A program made the translations under genes and the position numbers. DNA of 48,220 nt from Oscillospiraceae bacterium (GTDB lineage Bacteria > Bacillota > Clostridia > Oscillospirales > Ruminococcaceae), in contig JAFRUS010000085.1 in the NCBI GenBank assembly GCA_017438745.1, forward strand, positions 1 to 48,220. The letters run 5' to 3'. The notes beneath the pieces are model-generated. The model saw only the letters and a list, made by a program, of their open reading frames with translations, did not search any database and was not told where the DNA came from. This document shows, one piece after another, positions 34,012 to 41,618 of this stretch. Within the stretch, counting starts at the first letter, position 1. Each line of letters opens with the position of its first letter.

Positions 34012-34107
34012 ACAAAAAGTGCAACGACTTTCTGTGTTGAACCGCAAAAAGCGCAACGACTTTCTGCAGCAGATCACATTTTTTACAACGACTTTTTCTG
34101 TGCCGAA
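34012..34107. repeat. Three imperfect 32-bp tandem repeats
   Basis: The core CAACGACTTT begins at 34022, 34054 and 34086, exactly 32 bases apart. The first two units also share AAAAAGYGCAACGACTTTCTG; the third is more worn. The remaining 11 bases differ. The region 33937-34314 otherwise holds no gene. Confidence 0.7.
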
Positions 34108-34314
34108 CACTTTTTTCTATTGTGCCGCAGACACCACTATTATAATAATGGTATACCCTCGCCGCAGACAGGGTCATAATTCACTATAATTAAACCAGTA
34201 TTTGCAAAAGTCTTTCTGTGATATATATAACAGACTGAAATGTTTTTTTGTCAAATGCAACAAAGTACGCCTCTTAAATTTTCCACATATTTTACGAAAG
34301 ATTATAATCAGTTA

Positions 34315-34343
34315 TTTACTTTTTCACTAAACTGTGCTATAAT
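34315..34343 (+). promoter_or_regulatory. Likely sigma-A promoter of the GGDEF/EAL gene
   Basis: TTTACT (34315-34320), 17-base spacer, TATAAT (34338-34343). The start would be near 34350, right before a structured leader and about 155 bases before the ATG. Confidence 0.7.
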
Positions 34344-34359
34344 ATATATACATTAAGCT

Positions 34360-34437
34360 ATGTCAGGGAAGCGGCAGACGAGCGAAGGTCCGGTAACAGG
34401 AACCGGCGGGGCTTTGCTTAAGTTCTGCGTACTGATA
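34360..34437 (+). ncRNA. Structured leader RNA, candidate riboswitch, before the GGDEF/EAL gene
   Basis: In an AT-rich region this GC-rich stretch folds as a nested rod: GTCAG (34362-34366) with CTGAT (34432-34436), GCAGA (34374-34378) with TCTGC (34424-34428), AGCGAAG (34381-34387) with CTTTGCT (34412-34418), and an apical CCGGT/ACCGG stem with loop AACAGGA. Unpaired purine-rich segments lie between the stems, as in ligand-binding aptamers. It begins at the predicted transcript start. I could not match it to the c-di-GMP-I, c-di-GMP-II or other riboswitch signatures I know. No clear terminator hairpin follows, so control of translation would be the likelier mode. Confidence 0.5.
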
Positions 34438-34506
34438 TTTACGAATCAGCGTTCCATTAAAACATATATTCATGATAAAAGATTATTAAACGGGGATGTG
34501 AGAATT

Positions 34507-36825
34507 ATGGCATCTGTAAAGCCCACGGATAAGCGAACTTATCTGAAAAGCAAAACTTCAGTTACGATACTCATTGTAGCCGCACTGTGCTTCAGTGTCA
34601 TGGGCTTCTTTATATACAAAACTATCAGAGGCGGTATTCTCGACAAGAGAAAAGCCTCAGCAATGGACGTTGTCGCAATTGTTTCCGATGAACTGAGCCG
34701 GGAATACGGTGATAAATTCGAAAGGATAACATCGGAAAAAGATCCGGAATACGATGAGATCTTCGGCATCCTTTCAAAATATGAAAAATCAAGTTCGGTA
34801 GACTACATTTATACCATGAAAATGCAGGGCGAAGATCTGATATTCGTCGTTGACGCAGACCCGTCCAAAGAGGGACGCGCTCCTTACGGTGAAAAATACG
34901 AAATGACCGAATACATCAAACCTGCATTCCGCGGTGAGATCTGCTGCGACGGAACAATAACTTCAGACAAATGGGGCTCTTACATCAGCGCCTATGCTCC
35001 TGTCCTGAATTCACAGGGCAAGATAGCAGGCATAGTCGGAGTCGACAGTAAAACAGATCGTATATACCACGAACTCAACATACTCAAACTCCAGATATTC
35101 CTTCTGGTCACTGCGATTTTCGGTATCTGTGTTGCCTTCCTTTTCACCTTCTGGTCTTCATTCGCCAAAAAGGATCTGCTCACAGGTATAATGAACTACG
35201 ACAGTCTGGTCGAAAAGGGCGAAAGCCTCAGACGCAAAGGCAATCTTTCAGATTATTCCGTAGTGCAGCTCAACATAAGAAACTTCAAGTTCATAAATTC
35301 AAAGATAGGCACAAGCCTCGGCGACATCCTTCTTATCCAGTACGCCCAGATAATCTCCGGACATCTTGAACCTGGCGAATACTGTGCACGTACCGGAAGC
35401 GACAACTTCATCATTCTCGTAAAGAAGGGCCACGAAGATGACCTTATAGAAAAGCTTTCTGAAACATGGATCAATCTTTCCGCATACGGCGTGACCGATC
35501 TTATACAGATCTCGATCCGAAGCGGTATTTATGAAGTGGATAAGAACGACAGCGTTCAGGATGCAATAAACTACTCATCTGTTGCACTCAAGAATGCGCG
35601 CCTTTCAAACAACAACTTCATAATCCGGTTTGAAAAATCAATGCTGGAGTCAATGGTTGAAAACAACCGTATAATCACCGACTTCCGCCGTGCAATGAGC
35701 GAAGGCGAATTCAAGGTGTACTATCAGCCGAAAGTAAACATATCGACCAACGAACTCTGCGGAGCAGAAGCACTTATCCGATGGATACAGGACGGAAATG
35801 TAACTTCACCTGCTGAATTCGTTCCGGTCCTTGAAAACGAAGGACTTATCACGGAAGTAGACTTCTTCGTATTTGAAACAGTTTGTCAGCACATCTGCGA
35901 GTGGGAGATGAAAGGAATAAAACCTGTAACCATCTCGTCAAACTTCTCAAAGCTTAACCTCGCAAATCCAAACTTTGCGGATTCTATACTCGCTATAATG
36001 AAAAAATACAATGTTGATCCTTCGCTTCTTGAAGTTGAACTTACAGAATCGTCCGGATATACCGACTACGAAGCGCTCATCATCTTCGTCGATAAGATGA
36101 ACCGTGCAAAGATACGCACATCGATCGATGACTTCGGAACCGGATATTCATCACTTTCGATGCTCAAGGATATCAACGTGGACGTTGTCAAGATAGACAA
36201 GTCCTTCCTTGCAAAGACCAACTCCGATGATATTCATCAGGAAAAAATGCTTGAAAACGTCATTCAGATGATAAACGACCTCGACAGAACGGTTATATGT
36301 GAAGGCATAGAAACTGAAGGTCAGCTCAATTTCCTCAAAAAAGCGTCATGCAGCGTCGTTCAGGGCTTCCTGTTCGACAAGCCGCTTACACACGATGAAT
36401 TTGAACTGCGTCTGAGATCACCGCACTACAACATTGACGAAAACGGAAAAATAACAGTCGATGTACCGGAATACGAGGAACGCTGGGAAACCGTTGACCT
36501 CGTTGAAAAGCCGAAGGATGAAACAGTTATCGTCGGAAAAACTGAGGAAACAGACGACAGCGACTATTCCGAGATCGCCGGAAAAACAAAAACCGCACCG
36601 GAACCGAAACCTGCCGAAGCTTCTGAAACAGCTGACGGATCAGAAACTGCAGAAGGCTCTGAAACATCCGAAAAACCTGAACCGGCAGATACTGAAAAAG
36701 CTGAAGCAAAGCCTGAAAGAAAAACTGAGATTGATGAATCGGCAAAAGCAGAAAGCTTTGCACAGGCTAAGGAAAAGAAAAAAGCTAACAAGCGTCAGAA
36801 AAACAAAAACCGTAAAAACGGATAA
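34507..36825 (+). CDS. Membrane sensor with degenerate GGDEF and intact EAL domain (c-di-GMP phosphodiesterase-like)
   Basis: From the ATG at 34507 (behind GGGGATGTG) the protein has 772 residues; an earlier in-frame ATG at 34360 lies in the structured leader and is rejected. In order: membrane helix (about 20-42), extracytoplasmic Cache-like sensor (about 45-220), second helix (about 228-250), GGDEF domain whose signature is GSDNF, so cyclase activity is unlikely, and EAL domain (about 390-640). The EAL keeps EALIRW, VELTES, IDDFGTGYSS, KIDKSFL and EGIETEGQ, the residues for metal binding and catalysis, so it probably hydrolyses c-di-GMP. A low-complexity acidic tail rich in Glu, Ala, Ser and Pro ends in a Lys/Asn-rich stretch. 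Confidence 0.88.
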   Translation: MASVKPTDKRTYLKSKTSVTILIVAALCFSVMGFFIYKTIRGGILDKRKASAMDVVAIVSDELSREYGDKFERITSEKDPEYDEIFGILSKYEKSSSVDYIYTMKMQGEDLIFVVDADPSKEGRAPYGEKYEMTEYIKPAFRGEICCDGTITSDKWGSYISAYAPVLNSQGKIAGIVGVDSKTDRIYHELNILKLQIFLLVTAIFGICVAFLFTFWSSFAKKDLLTGIMNYDSLVEKGESLRRKGNLSDYSVVQLNIRNFKFINSKIGTSLGDILLIQYAQIISGHLEPGEYCARTGSDNFIILVKKGHEDDLIEKLSETWINLSAYGVTDLIQISIRSGIYEVDKNDSVQDAINYSSVALKNARLSNNNFIIRFEKSMLESMVENNRIITDFRRAMSEGEFKVYYQPKVNISTNELCGAEALIRWIQDGNVTSPAEFVPVLENEGLITEVDFFVFETVCQHICEWEMKGIKPVTISSNFSKLNLANPNFADSILAIMKKYNVDPSLLEVELTESSGYTDYEALIIFVDKMNRAKIRTSIDDFGTGYSSLSMLKDINVDVVKIDKSFLAKTNSDDIHQEKMLENVIQMINDLDRTVICEGIETEGQLNFLKKASCSVVQGFLFDKPLTHDEFELRLRSPHYNIDENGKITVDVPEYEERWETVDLVEKPKDETVIVGKTEETDDSDYSEIAGKTKTAPEPKPAEASETADGSETAEGSETSEKPEPADTEKAEAKPERKTEIDESAKAESFAQAKEKKKANKRQKNKNRKNG

Positions 36826-36842
36826 AACCCTCCATTTAAAAA

Positions 36843-36876
36843 GCGGCGGATACTTCAGAAATGAAATATCCGCCGC
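36843..36876. terminator. Bidirectional terminator between convergent c-di-GMP genes
   Basis: GCGGCGGATA and TATCCGCCGC form a 10-bp GC-rich stem with A/T flanks on both sides. It ends the rightward GGDEF/EAL gene and the leftward GGDEF gene. Confidence 0.82.
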
Positions 36877-36899
36877 AATTATTTTAATATGTATCTGCT

Positions 36900-38471
36900 T
36901 TAATCTGAATCTTCCTGAATTTCAAGATCAAGATCAGTTACGGAAACTGCCCCCTTGGTGGTGCTTCGCATAATATTCTTGAGTGTCGGAAGAACAGATA
37001 TGTTTACGTTTTTGCTCTTTGAAGCCACTGCCACTTCAAAAGGAACTGTGATCTTTTCGTCCCCTACCTCAAAAGGCTTTGAAAGGCTTAAAAGCGCAAT
37101 GTTTATGCTGTTTAAGAATGCGCTCTGACCTGCAAGGCCCTTTTTCAGCTTCTTTGCCACCAGAAATTCATCTGATCCGGTACGGTAAACATCCGCTTCC
37201 GGGAAGAAACTGTGGATAAGCTTTGCCGTGGTAATGAGAATCATGTCGCCTGCTTCCTCACCGTAGGCAATGTTCACGCTGCTGAAATCCTTTATATTGA
37301 AAAGCGCAAAGTAATAAGCTTCGTCTACTGCCGGATTCACCTTTCCGGCTTCAAAGTCACTTGAAAATGAAATACGGTTTCTCAGTTCCGTAAGGAAGTC
37401 GTTGTACACCGCATTGTTAAGTGACTCTCTTGTTTTTTCATGCTTTTCAACGACAGTATCAAGGTTCTTTGCCGTATCTTCACGTTTCTTGTTGATAACG
37501 TTGAAAAGAACGATGAGTATGAAGCAGAAAATGCTGAAAACTATCATGTAGCCGCGCATGCTGCCCGAAAGCTTGTATACGCTTGCTTCAGTCTCATCTA
37601 TCATAAACATCCAGTTAAGATCACTCATGTATGAGTAAACTGAAATGTACTTCTGACCGTTCATTGTGTAGGTGAACTTGCCGCTGCTGTCCCTGCCGCC
37701 GGACTTGAGGACCTCACATATACGTGAAAGTTCATATGTTGCCGCTTCCGTGCTGATCTTTTCCTTGTCTTCGTGGAAGATATATTTCATATCGTTAAGA
37801 TCAAGCATGGTGTAAAAAGCACCTTTCAGATCATGCTCACTGATGGAATCGAGCTGTCTGATAAGACCATCCGTGTAAACGCCGAGACCGACAAAGCCTG
37901 CCGGATCATCGCCACCGTTATAGACTGCCTTATACATGGAAACGACCTGTCTCTGCGTTGCAGGAGACGTGATTATTCCGGTGTTGTAAACACTGCTTCC
38001 CGATGCCTTAAGAGCCTGCTGAAGCTCCTTCAGATAATCACCGGTCCTTGTGGTAACTCCCGCAGTTGCCCTGTTTGTATGTGCAAGAACTTTTGTCTCC
38101 CAGGTGCTTACATATATTCCTTCAAGATTTACTATATCGTCTGAAAATTCCTCAGTGTACTTCTGTGCTGCTTCGGCTGCTGCCTTATCGTCCGGCTTTT
38201 CAAGGGCTTCGTGTATCTCGCCGGCATGGCTGTAGGCACTGAGGGTATTTTCCGCGCTTTCAATGTAATTTCTGATTATCCTGCTGCGTTCATCCGCGAT
38301 CGTGATCATGTAGTCGTCTGCGCTTCGCTCTGCGCTCGTGCTTATGATCTCCGTTATTCCCATCGAAAGAATAAACATAAGTATCAGCTGAAGCAAAAGG
38401 AAAAAATTGAGTGCTGAAACTGAGCGTCCGGACTGCTTTTTTTCACCGGACTTGGATCCTGATTTGCTCAT
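36900..38471 (-). CDS. Cache-type membrane sensor with GGDEF domain
   Basis: This 523-residue protein has a basic Ser/Lys-rich cytoplasmic start, a helix (about 20-42), a large extracytoplasmic dCache-like domain (about 45-300), a second helix (about 308-328), and a GGDEF domain (about 365-500). The signature reads RTGSDEF, with Ser for the second Gly, and NIKDFSSVN precedes it. Some GSDEF proteins are active and some only bind GTP, so activity is uncertain. It is convergent with the EAL protein and could oppose it. It starts six bases after the deaminase-like gene, so the two form an operon. Confidence 0.85.
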   Translation of the reverse strand: MSKSGSKSGEKKQSGRSVSALNFFLLLQLILMFILSMGITEIISTSAERSADDYMITIADERSRIIRNYIESAENTLSAYSHAGEIHEALEKPDDKAAAEAAQKYTEEFSDDIVNLEGIYVSTWETKVLAHTNRATAGVTTRTGDYLKELQQALKASGSSVYNTGIITSPATQRQVVSMYKAVYNGGDDPAGFVGLGVYTDGLIRQLDSISEHDLKGAFYTMLDLNDMKYIFHEDKEKISTEAATYELSRICEVLKSGGRDSSGKFTYTMNGQKYISVYSYMSDLNWMFMIDETEASVYKLSGSMRGYMIVFSIFCFILIVLFNVINKKREDTAKNLDTVVEKHEKTRESLNNAVYNDFLTELRNRISFSSDFEAGKVNPAVDEAYYFALFNIKDFSSVNIAYGEEAGDMILITTAKLIHSFFPEADVYRTGSDEFLVAKKLKKGLAGQSAFLNSINIALLSLSKPFEVGDEKITVPFEVAVASKSKNVNISVLPTLKNIMRSTTKGAVSVTDLDLEIQEDSD

Positions 38472-38477
38472 GAATTA

Positions 38478-39185
38478 TTACTCCTCTGCATCGTCTTCCT
38501 CAAATAATGTGTTGAGTTTGTTCTTCAGCAGATTGTTGACTCCGTTCTGGTTAGGGCGTACAGGAGCACGCATTGATACAGGACCTGCTTGGGCAGCCGT
38601 CTGACGTGACATATACGCCGCCATCTGTGTGGTCTGCATTTTCATATAGCCCGGTCTGTAACCCGCAGACTGTCTGCTCATGCTGTTTGTCTGACTTACC
38701 GGCGGTGCAGTATAGAGTGACGCACCTCTGTTTGTCTCAGGAACAGCTGTATAGACACTGTAATATCCGCCCGACATTCTTGTCTGTGAACGATCAGGAC
38801 CGGCAGCATATCTTCCAACCTCAGTTATCGGAATGTTGCCGTTCGGAGTGACCACAAGGGCATGCGAATTTTCCGGATTCATTCCGAGGATATATGAGAT
38901 GCATCCGTTGCACGGAAGAATAGGAGTAATGCTGCATGAGTTGAAAACGGTGACTGCCTTTATCTTGGTAAGACCATCTGCCTGCATCTTTTTAAGGGCA
39001 TTTATCTCGGCATGAACGTTTTCAGAGACATCTTCCTTAACCACATACTCGTTGCAGGCTGTATAAACATTGCCGTTTCCTGCACATATTACACATACCG
39101 TGTCTCCCGGAAGAGGATTATGCCTTTTGTCGTATCGTTTTCTTATTACGTCTATTGCTGTGTCTATCATAAATTTGTAGTTCAT
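38478..39185 (-). CDS. Cytidine-deaminase-fold protein with low-complexity C-terminal tail
   Basis: The start is placed at the ATG at 39185 (235 residues), with AAGGATGTG upstream though a little far; GTG or TTG starts up to 39242 are possible. The first 130 residues have the zinc-dependent deaminase fold: HAEINAL carries the zinc His and catalytic Glu, and PCNGC carries the two zinc Cys. The family converts cytidine or related bases; substrate unknown. The last 105 residues are rich in Gln, Met, Ser, Thr, Tyr and Arg with SRQ/TAP patterns, then a basic-acidic end. This tail is unusual for cytidine deaminases. It is co-transcribed with the GGDEF sensor. Confidence 0.75.
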   Translation of the reverse strand: MNYKFMIDTAIDVIRKRYDKRHNPLPGDTVCVICAGNGNVYTACNEYVVKEDVSENVHAEINALKKMQADGLTKIKAVTVFNSCSITPILPCNGCISYILGMNPENSHALVVTPNGNIPITEVGRYAAGPDRSQTRMSGGYYSVYTAVPETNRGASLYTAPPVSQTNSMSRQSAGYRPGYMKMQTTQMAAYMSRQTAAQAGPVSMRAPVRPNQNGVNNLLKNKLNTLFEEDDAEE

Positions 39186-39347
39186 TTTACGCACCACATC
39201 CTTCCGGTATAATTTCTGTAGCTCTGTGTACATTACAGACAAATTTAAGGAACAATAATCTGTTAATCAGTCATTACTCCTCATTTATCATTATATTTTC
39301 GGCTTAATGCACACTTTTTTCCTTACCAAACACAATTCTACATATAT

Positions 39348-39376
39348 ATTATACCATAACGAGTCATATATATCAA
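39348..39376 (-). promoter_or_regulatory. Sigma-A promoter of deaminase-GGDEF operon
   Basis: Minus-strand TTGATA (39371-39376), 17-base spacer, TATAAT (39348-39353). It is divergent from the thrH promoter with only seven bases between the -35 boxes. The leader is about 155 bases and contains a short ATG ORF (three codons) behind GAGGAG. Confidence 0.75.
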
Positions 39377-39383
39377 TAAAAAA

Positions 39384-39412
39384 TTGATTATTTCTTTTCC
39401 ATGTGATATAAT
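39384..39412 (+). promoter_or_regulatory. Sigma-A promoter of thrH
   Basis: TTGATT (39384-39389), 17-base spacer, TATAAT (39407-39412). The 5' leader of about 95 bases holds two small hairpins (ACGCA/TGCGT and GCAGAT/ATCTGC). Confidence 0.8.
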
Positions 39413-39511
39413 TGTAGTGCACGCAAAATTGAATTCTGCGTTTGCAAGAACAAGCAGATACAACGCATCTGCAGACAATTTAATATCAATTACTTAAAGG
39501 AGTTTTTTATC

Positions 39512-40120
39512 ATGTCTATGTACATTACTTGTCTCGACCTTGAAGGCGTACTCGTTCCTGAAATCTGGATCGCTTTTGCTGAAGCTTCAGGTATTCCGGA
39601 GCTTAAGATCACAACCCGCGAGGAGCCTGACTACGACAAGCTTATGAAATACAGGATCGGCATCCTTAAGGAACACGGTCTCGGTCTCAAGGAGATCCAG
39701 GAAACTATCGCAAAGATCGATCCGATGCCGGGTGCAAAGGAATTCCTTGACGAACTCCGTTCATTTACACAGGTTATCATCATCAGCGACACATTCTCAC
39801 AGTTTGCAGGCCCTCTCATGAAGAAGCTCGGCTACCCTACTATCTTCTGCAACACTCTTGAAGTAGCAGAAAGCGGCGAGATCACAGGCTTCAAGATGAG
39901 AGTAGAAAACTCAAAGTTCACAACTGTAAAAGCTTTACAGTCCATCGGCTTTGAAACTATCGCAAGCGGCGACAGCCACAACGACCTCGGCATGATCAGA
40001 GCAAGCAAGGCAGGCTTCCTCTTCAAAAGCCCTGACAGCATCAAGGCAGAAAACCCTGATCTTCCTGCTTACGAAACATATGAAGAACTCATGAATGCTA
40101 TAAAGAAGGCTATGGATTAA
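39512..40120 (+). CDS. thrH: ThrH, phosphoserine phosphatase/homoserine phosphotransferase
   Basis: A HAD-family enzyme of 202 residues that can move phosphate from phosphoserine to homoserine, linking serine and threonine synthesis. Motifs: LDLEGVLVPEIW (nucleophile Asp and general acid position with Glu as in ThrH), IISDTF (motif II), the conserved Lys in NSKFTTVKAL, and GDSHNDLGM (motif IV). AAAGGAG precedes the ATG. Codon use is strongly biased to C-ending codons compared with neighbours, which suggests high expression. Confidence 0.94.
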   Translation: MSMYITCLDLEGVLVPEIWIAFAEASGIPELKITTREEPDYDKLMKYRIGILKEHGLGLKEIQETIAKIDPMPGAKEFLDELRSFTQVIIISDTFSQFAGPLMKKLGYPTIFCNTLEVAESGEITGFKMRVENSKFTTVKALQSIGFETIASGDSHNDLGMIRASKAGFLFKSPDSIKAENPDLPAYETYEELMNAIKKAMD

Positions 40121-40143
40121 TCCTCAAACGCCAAACGTAAATC

Positions 40144-40186
40144 AAAACACCTCAGTGCCAGTTTAATGCTGACACTGAGGTGTTTT
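40144..40186. terminator. Bidirectional terminator between thrH and the PPTase gene
   Basis: Arms AAAACACCTCAGTG and complement, extended by CAG/CTG, with T/A runs on both sides. Right end touches the PPTase stop codon. Confidence 0.9.
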
Positions 40187-40824
40187 TAGTTGTACTGTTC
40201 AAATACTTCATCCGCCGTGATCACACGGCACGTTACTTCATCATCCGTGTCGAGGCAAACGGTGGCGGTGTATCCGCCGGGAATGTCAAACGAAACGAAT
40301 CTGCATCCGGTAGAATCATCGAGAACGTCGAAGGTGTTAAGGCCTTTTGAAAGTCCGGTGCCGAGATATTTCACGTAGGCTTCCTTGGCTGTCCATATCT
40401 CAGCGAAGGTCTTTTTCCTGCGTGTATAGATAGCCTCATATTCATTTTCCGTAAAATGCTTACGGGCAATGTTTTCTTTTTCACGGTCGGTGCGTTCGAT
40501 ATCCACTCCGACTGAACGTTTACCGCAGACAAATGCCACATATCCGCCGGCATGGGAAAACGAAAACTGGAAGTCTTCTCTTCCGTGAAGAAACGGCTTG
40601 CCGTGTTCGCCGTAGTCGAAACGGATATCTTCATTTTTCATTCCGGTATGAAGGATGATCTGAATCCTTACGGTAAGTTCCGCCAGAACGGATGTTATCC
40701 TGTCCCGCTCCGAACGCATTCTTTCCACTCTTTCACGCCGTTCCGTCGAAATATATTTTACGAATCTTCCGCAGTACGAATCAAAATCCGCCTCCGGATC
40801 TGCTTTCACCACAAGTATCTCCAT
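40186..40824 (-). CDS. 4'-phosphopantetheinyl transferase (Sfp type)
   Basis: Transfers phosphopantetheine from CoA to carrier-protein serines. From the ATG at 40824 (behind GGGAGAAGG) it has 212 residues, normal for Sfp types. Signatures: FSFSHAGGYVAF, VGVDIER (magnesium-binding Asp/Glu) and WTAKEAYVKYLGTGL. Upstream in-frame codons to 40914 contain the promoter and are not coding. No NRPS, PKS or ACP genes lie nearby, so the target carrier protein is unknown. Confidence 0.93.
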   Translation of the reverse strand: MEILVVKADPEADFDSYCGRFVKYISTERRERVERMRSERDRITSVLAELTVRIQIILHTGMKNEDIRFDYGEHGKPFLHGREDFQFSFSHAGGYVAFVCGKRSVGVDIERTDREKENIARKHFTENEYEAIYTRRKKTFAEIWTAKEAYVKYLGTGLSKGLNTFDVLDDSTGCRFVSFDIPGGYTATVCLDTDDEVTCRVITADEVFEQYN

Positions 40825-40860
40825 CTGCCTTCTCCCTCTGCAATTGTTTTCGCTCTTTTT

Positions 40861-40889
40861 ATTATAAATGTTTAACAGTTTTATTTCAA
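40861..40889 (-). promoter_or_regulatory. Sigma-A promoter of the PPTase gene
   Basis: Minus-strand TTGAAA (40884-40889), 17-base spacer, TATAAT (40861-40866). The leader is about 30 bases. Confidence 0.85.
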
Positions 40890-40917
40890 TACTTTTCTTA
40901 TATCTCTGGATCATAAC

Positions 40918-41010
40918 GGCTGCGCCTTCGGCGCAGTCATAAAACGAGCTGCCCCGAAAGGCAGCTCGTTTTTTCTATAGCAGTCTTCGGCCGGAACGGG
41001 TGAAGACTAC
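40918..41010. repeat. Copy A of a 93-bp triple-hairpin repeat with built-in terminator
   Basis: Three stems in order: CTGCGCC-TTC-GGCGCAG, the terminator AACGAGCTGCC...GGCAGCTCGTT with T-runs on both strands, and AGTCTTC...GAAGACT around GGCCGGAACGGGT. Copy B at 42417-42509 has the same length and about seven differences. The right edge forms the TAG stop of the XRE-type gene. It serves as that operon's terminator. Confidence 0.85.
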
Positions 41011-41618
41011 TTTTTCGGCATCATATATACCAGAACGCCTTTTACTATAAACAGCAGAAACATCACCGTGACCGCATAGGGCAGTCTTGTGGCTGTGAGA
41101 AACAGTACCGCAACAATGCTTAAAACAAATGAAACGACTGTCAGAGTGTTCCTTCCCTTTTCGATATGTCTGCGGTTCATGATCAGTTTTGCCGTACCGG
41201 CAGCCATCAGCAGAAAGAATAATGCAAAACAGATACACGCCGGAGCAAATGATTTCTGTGCAAATTCAAACAGACTTACTGCTGAAAAGCTGTCGCTTAC
41301 TTGTTCGGGATAAAGAGGCAGAAGCAGCGGCAGCACACACATTATATCAGCAAATCCTGCAAGCATATCAAGCAGATCACTGATATTTTTACGGTTCTCA
41401 TCCTGAGCAGCGGTTATAAGCTCATCAGATGACAGCAGTTCATCTACCGAAACCGAGAAGAATTTTGAGATCTCCTTTAAGGAATCAATGTTCGGATATC
41501 CCCTGCCGGATTCCCATTTGGAAATCGCCGTTCTGGATACAAACAGCTTCGCGGCAAGTTCCTCCTGCGTTAAGCCCTTCTGTTTCCTTAAGTTCTGTAA
41601 TTTTTCACTGAAATCCAT
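41007..41618 (-). CDS. XRE-family HTH regulator with C-terminal membrane domain
   Basis: From the ATG at 41618 (behind GGAGGAAAAC) the protein has 203 residues. Residues 1-65 are a Cro/C1-type helix-turn-helix (KGLTQEELAAKLFVSRTAISKWESGRGYP). After a linker come about four hydrophobic helices (about 95-200), a layout known in membrane-bound XRE regulators. The stop TAG is supplied by repeat copy A, so the last few residues may have been replaced. The start overlaps the end of the PAP2-like gene by 31 bases, so they are coupled. It may control that gene or sense the membrane. Confidence 0.85.
   Translation of the reverse strand: MDFSEKLQNLRKQKGLTQEELAAKLFVSRTAISKWESGRGYPNIDSLKEISKFFSVSVDELLSSDELITAAQDENRKNISDLLDMLAGFADIMCVLPLLLPLYPEQVSDSFSAVSLFEFAQKSFAPACICFALFFLLMAAGTAKLIMNRRHIEKGRNTLTVVSFVLSIVAVLFLTATRLPYAVTVMFLLFIVKGVLVYMMPKK

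Noticed and set aside
34012..34107. CRISPR array from 32-bp periodic units
   Set aside because: Only three units, the repeated core decays, the variable part is only about 11 bases, and no cas genes are near.
34360..34506. Longer start for the GGDEF/EAL protein at 34360
   Set aside because: The region forms a stable RNA structure at the predicted transcript start, has no ribosome site, and the added residues do not look like a protein domain. The ATG at 34507 has a ribosome site and a plausible sensor start.
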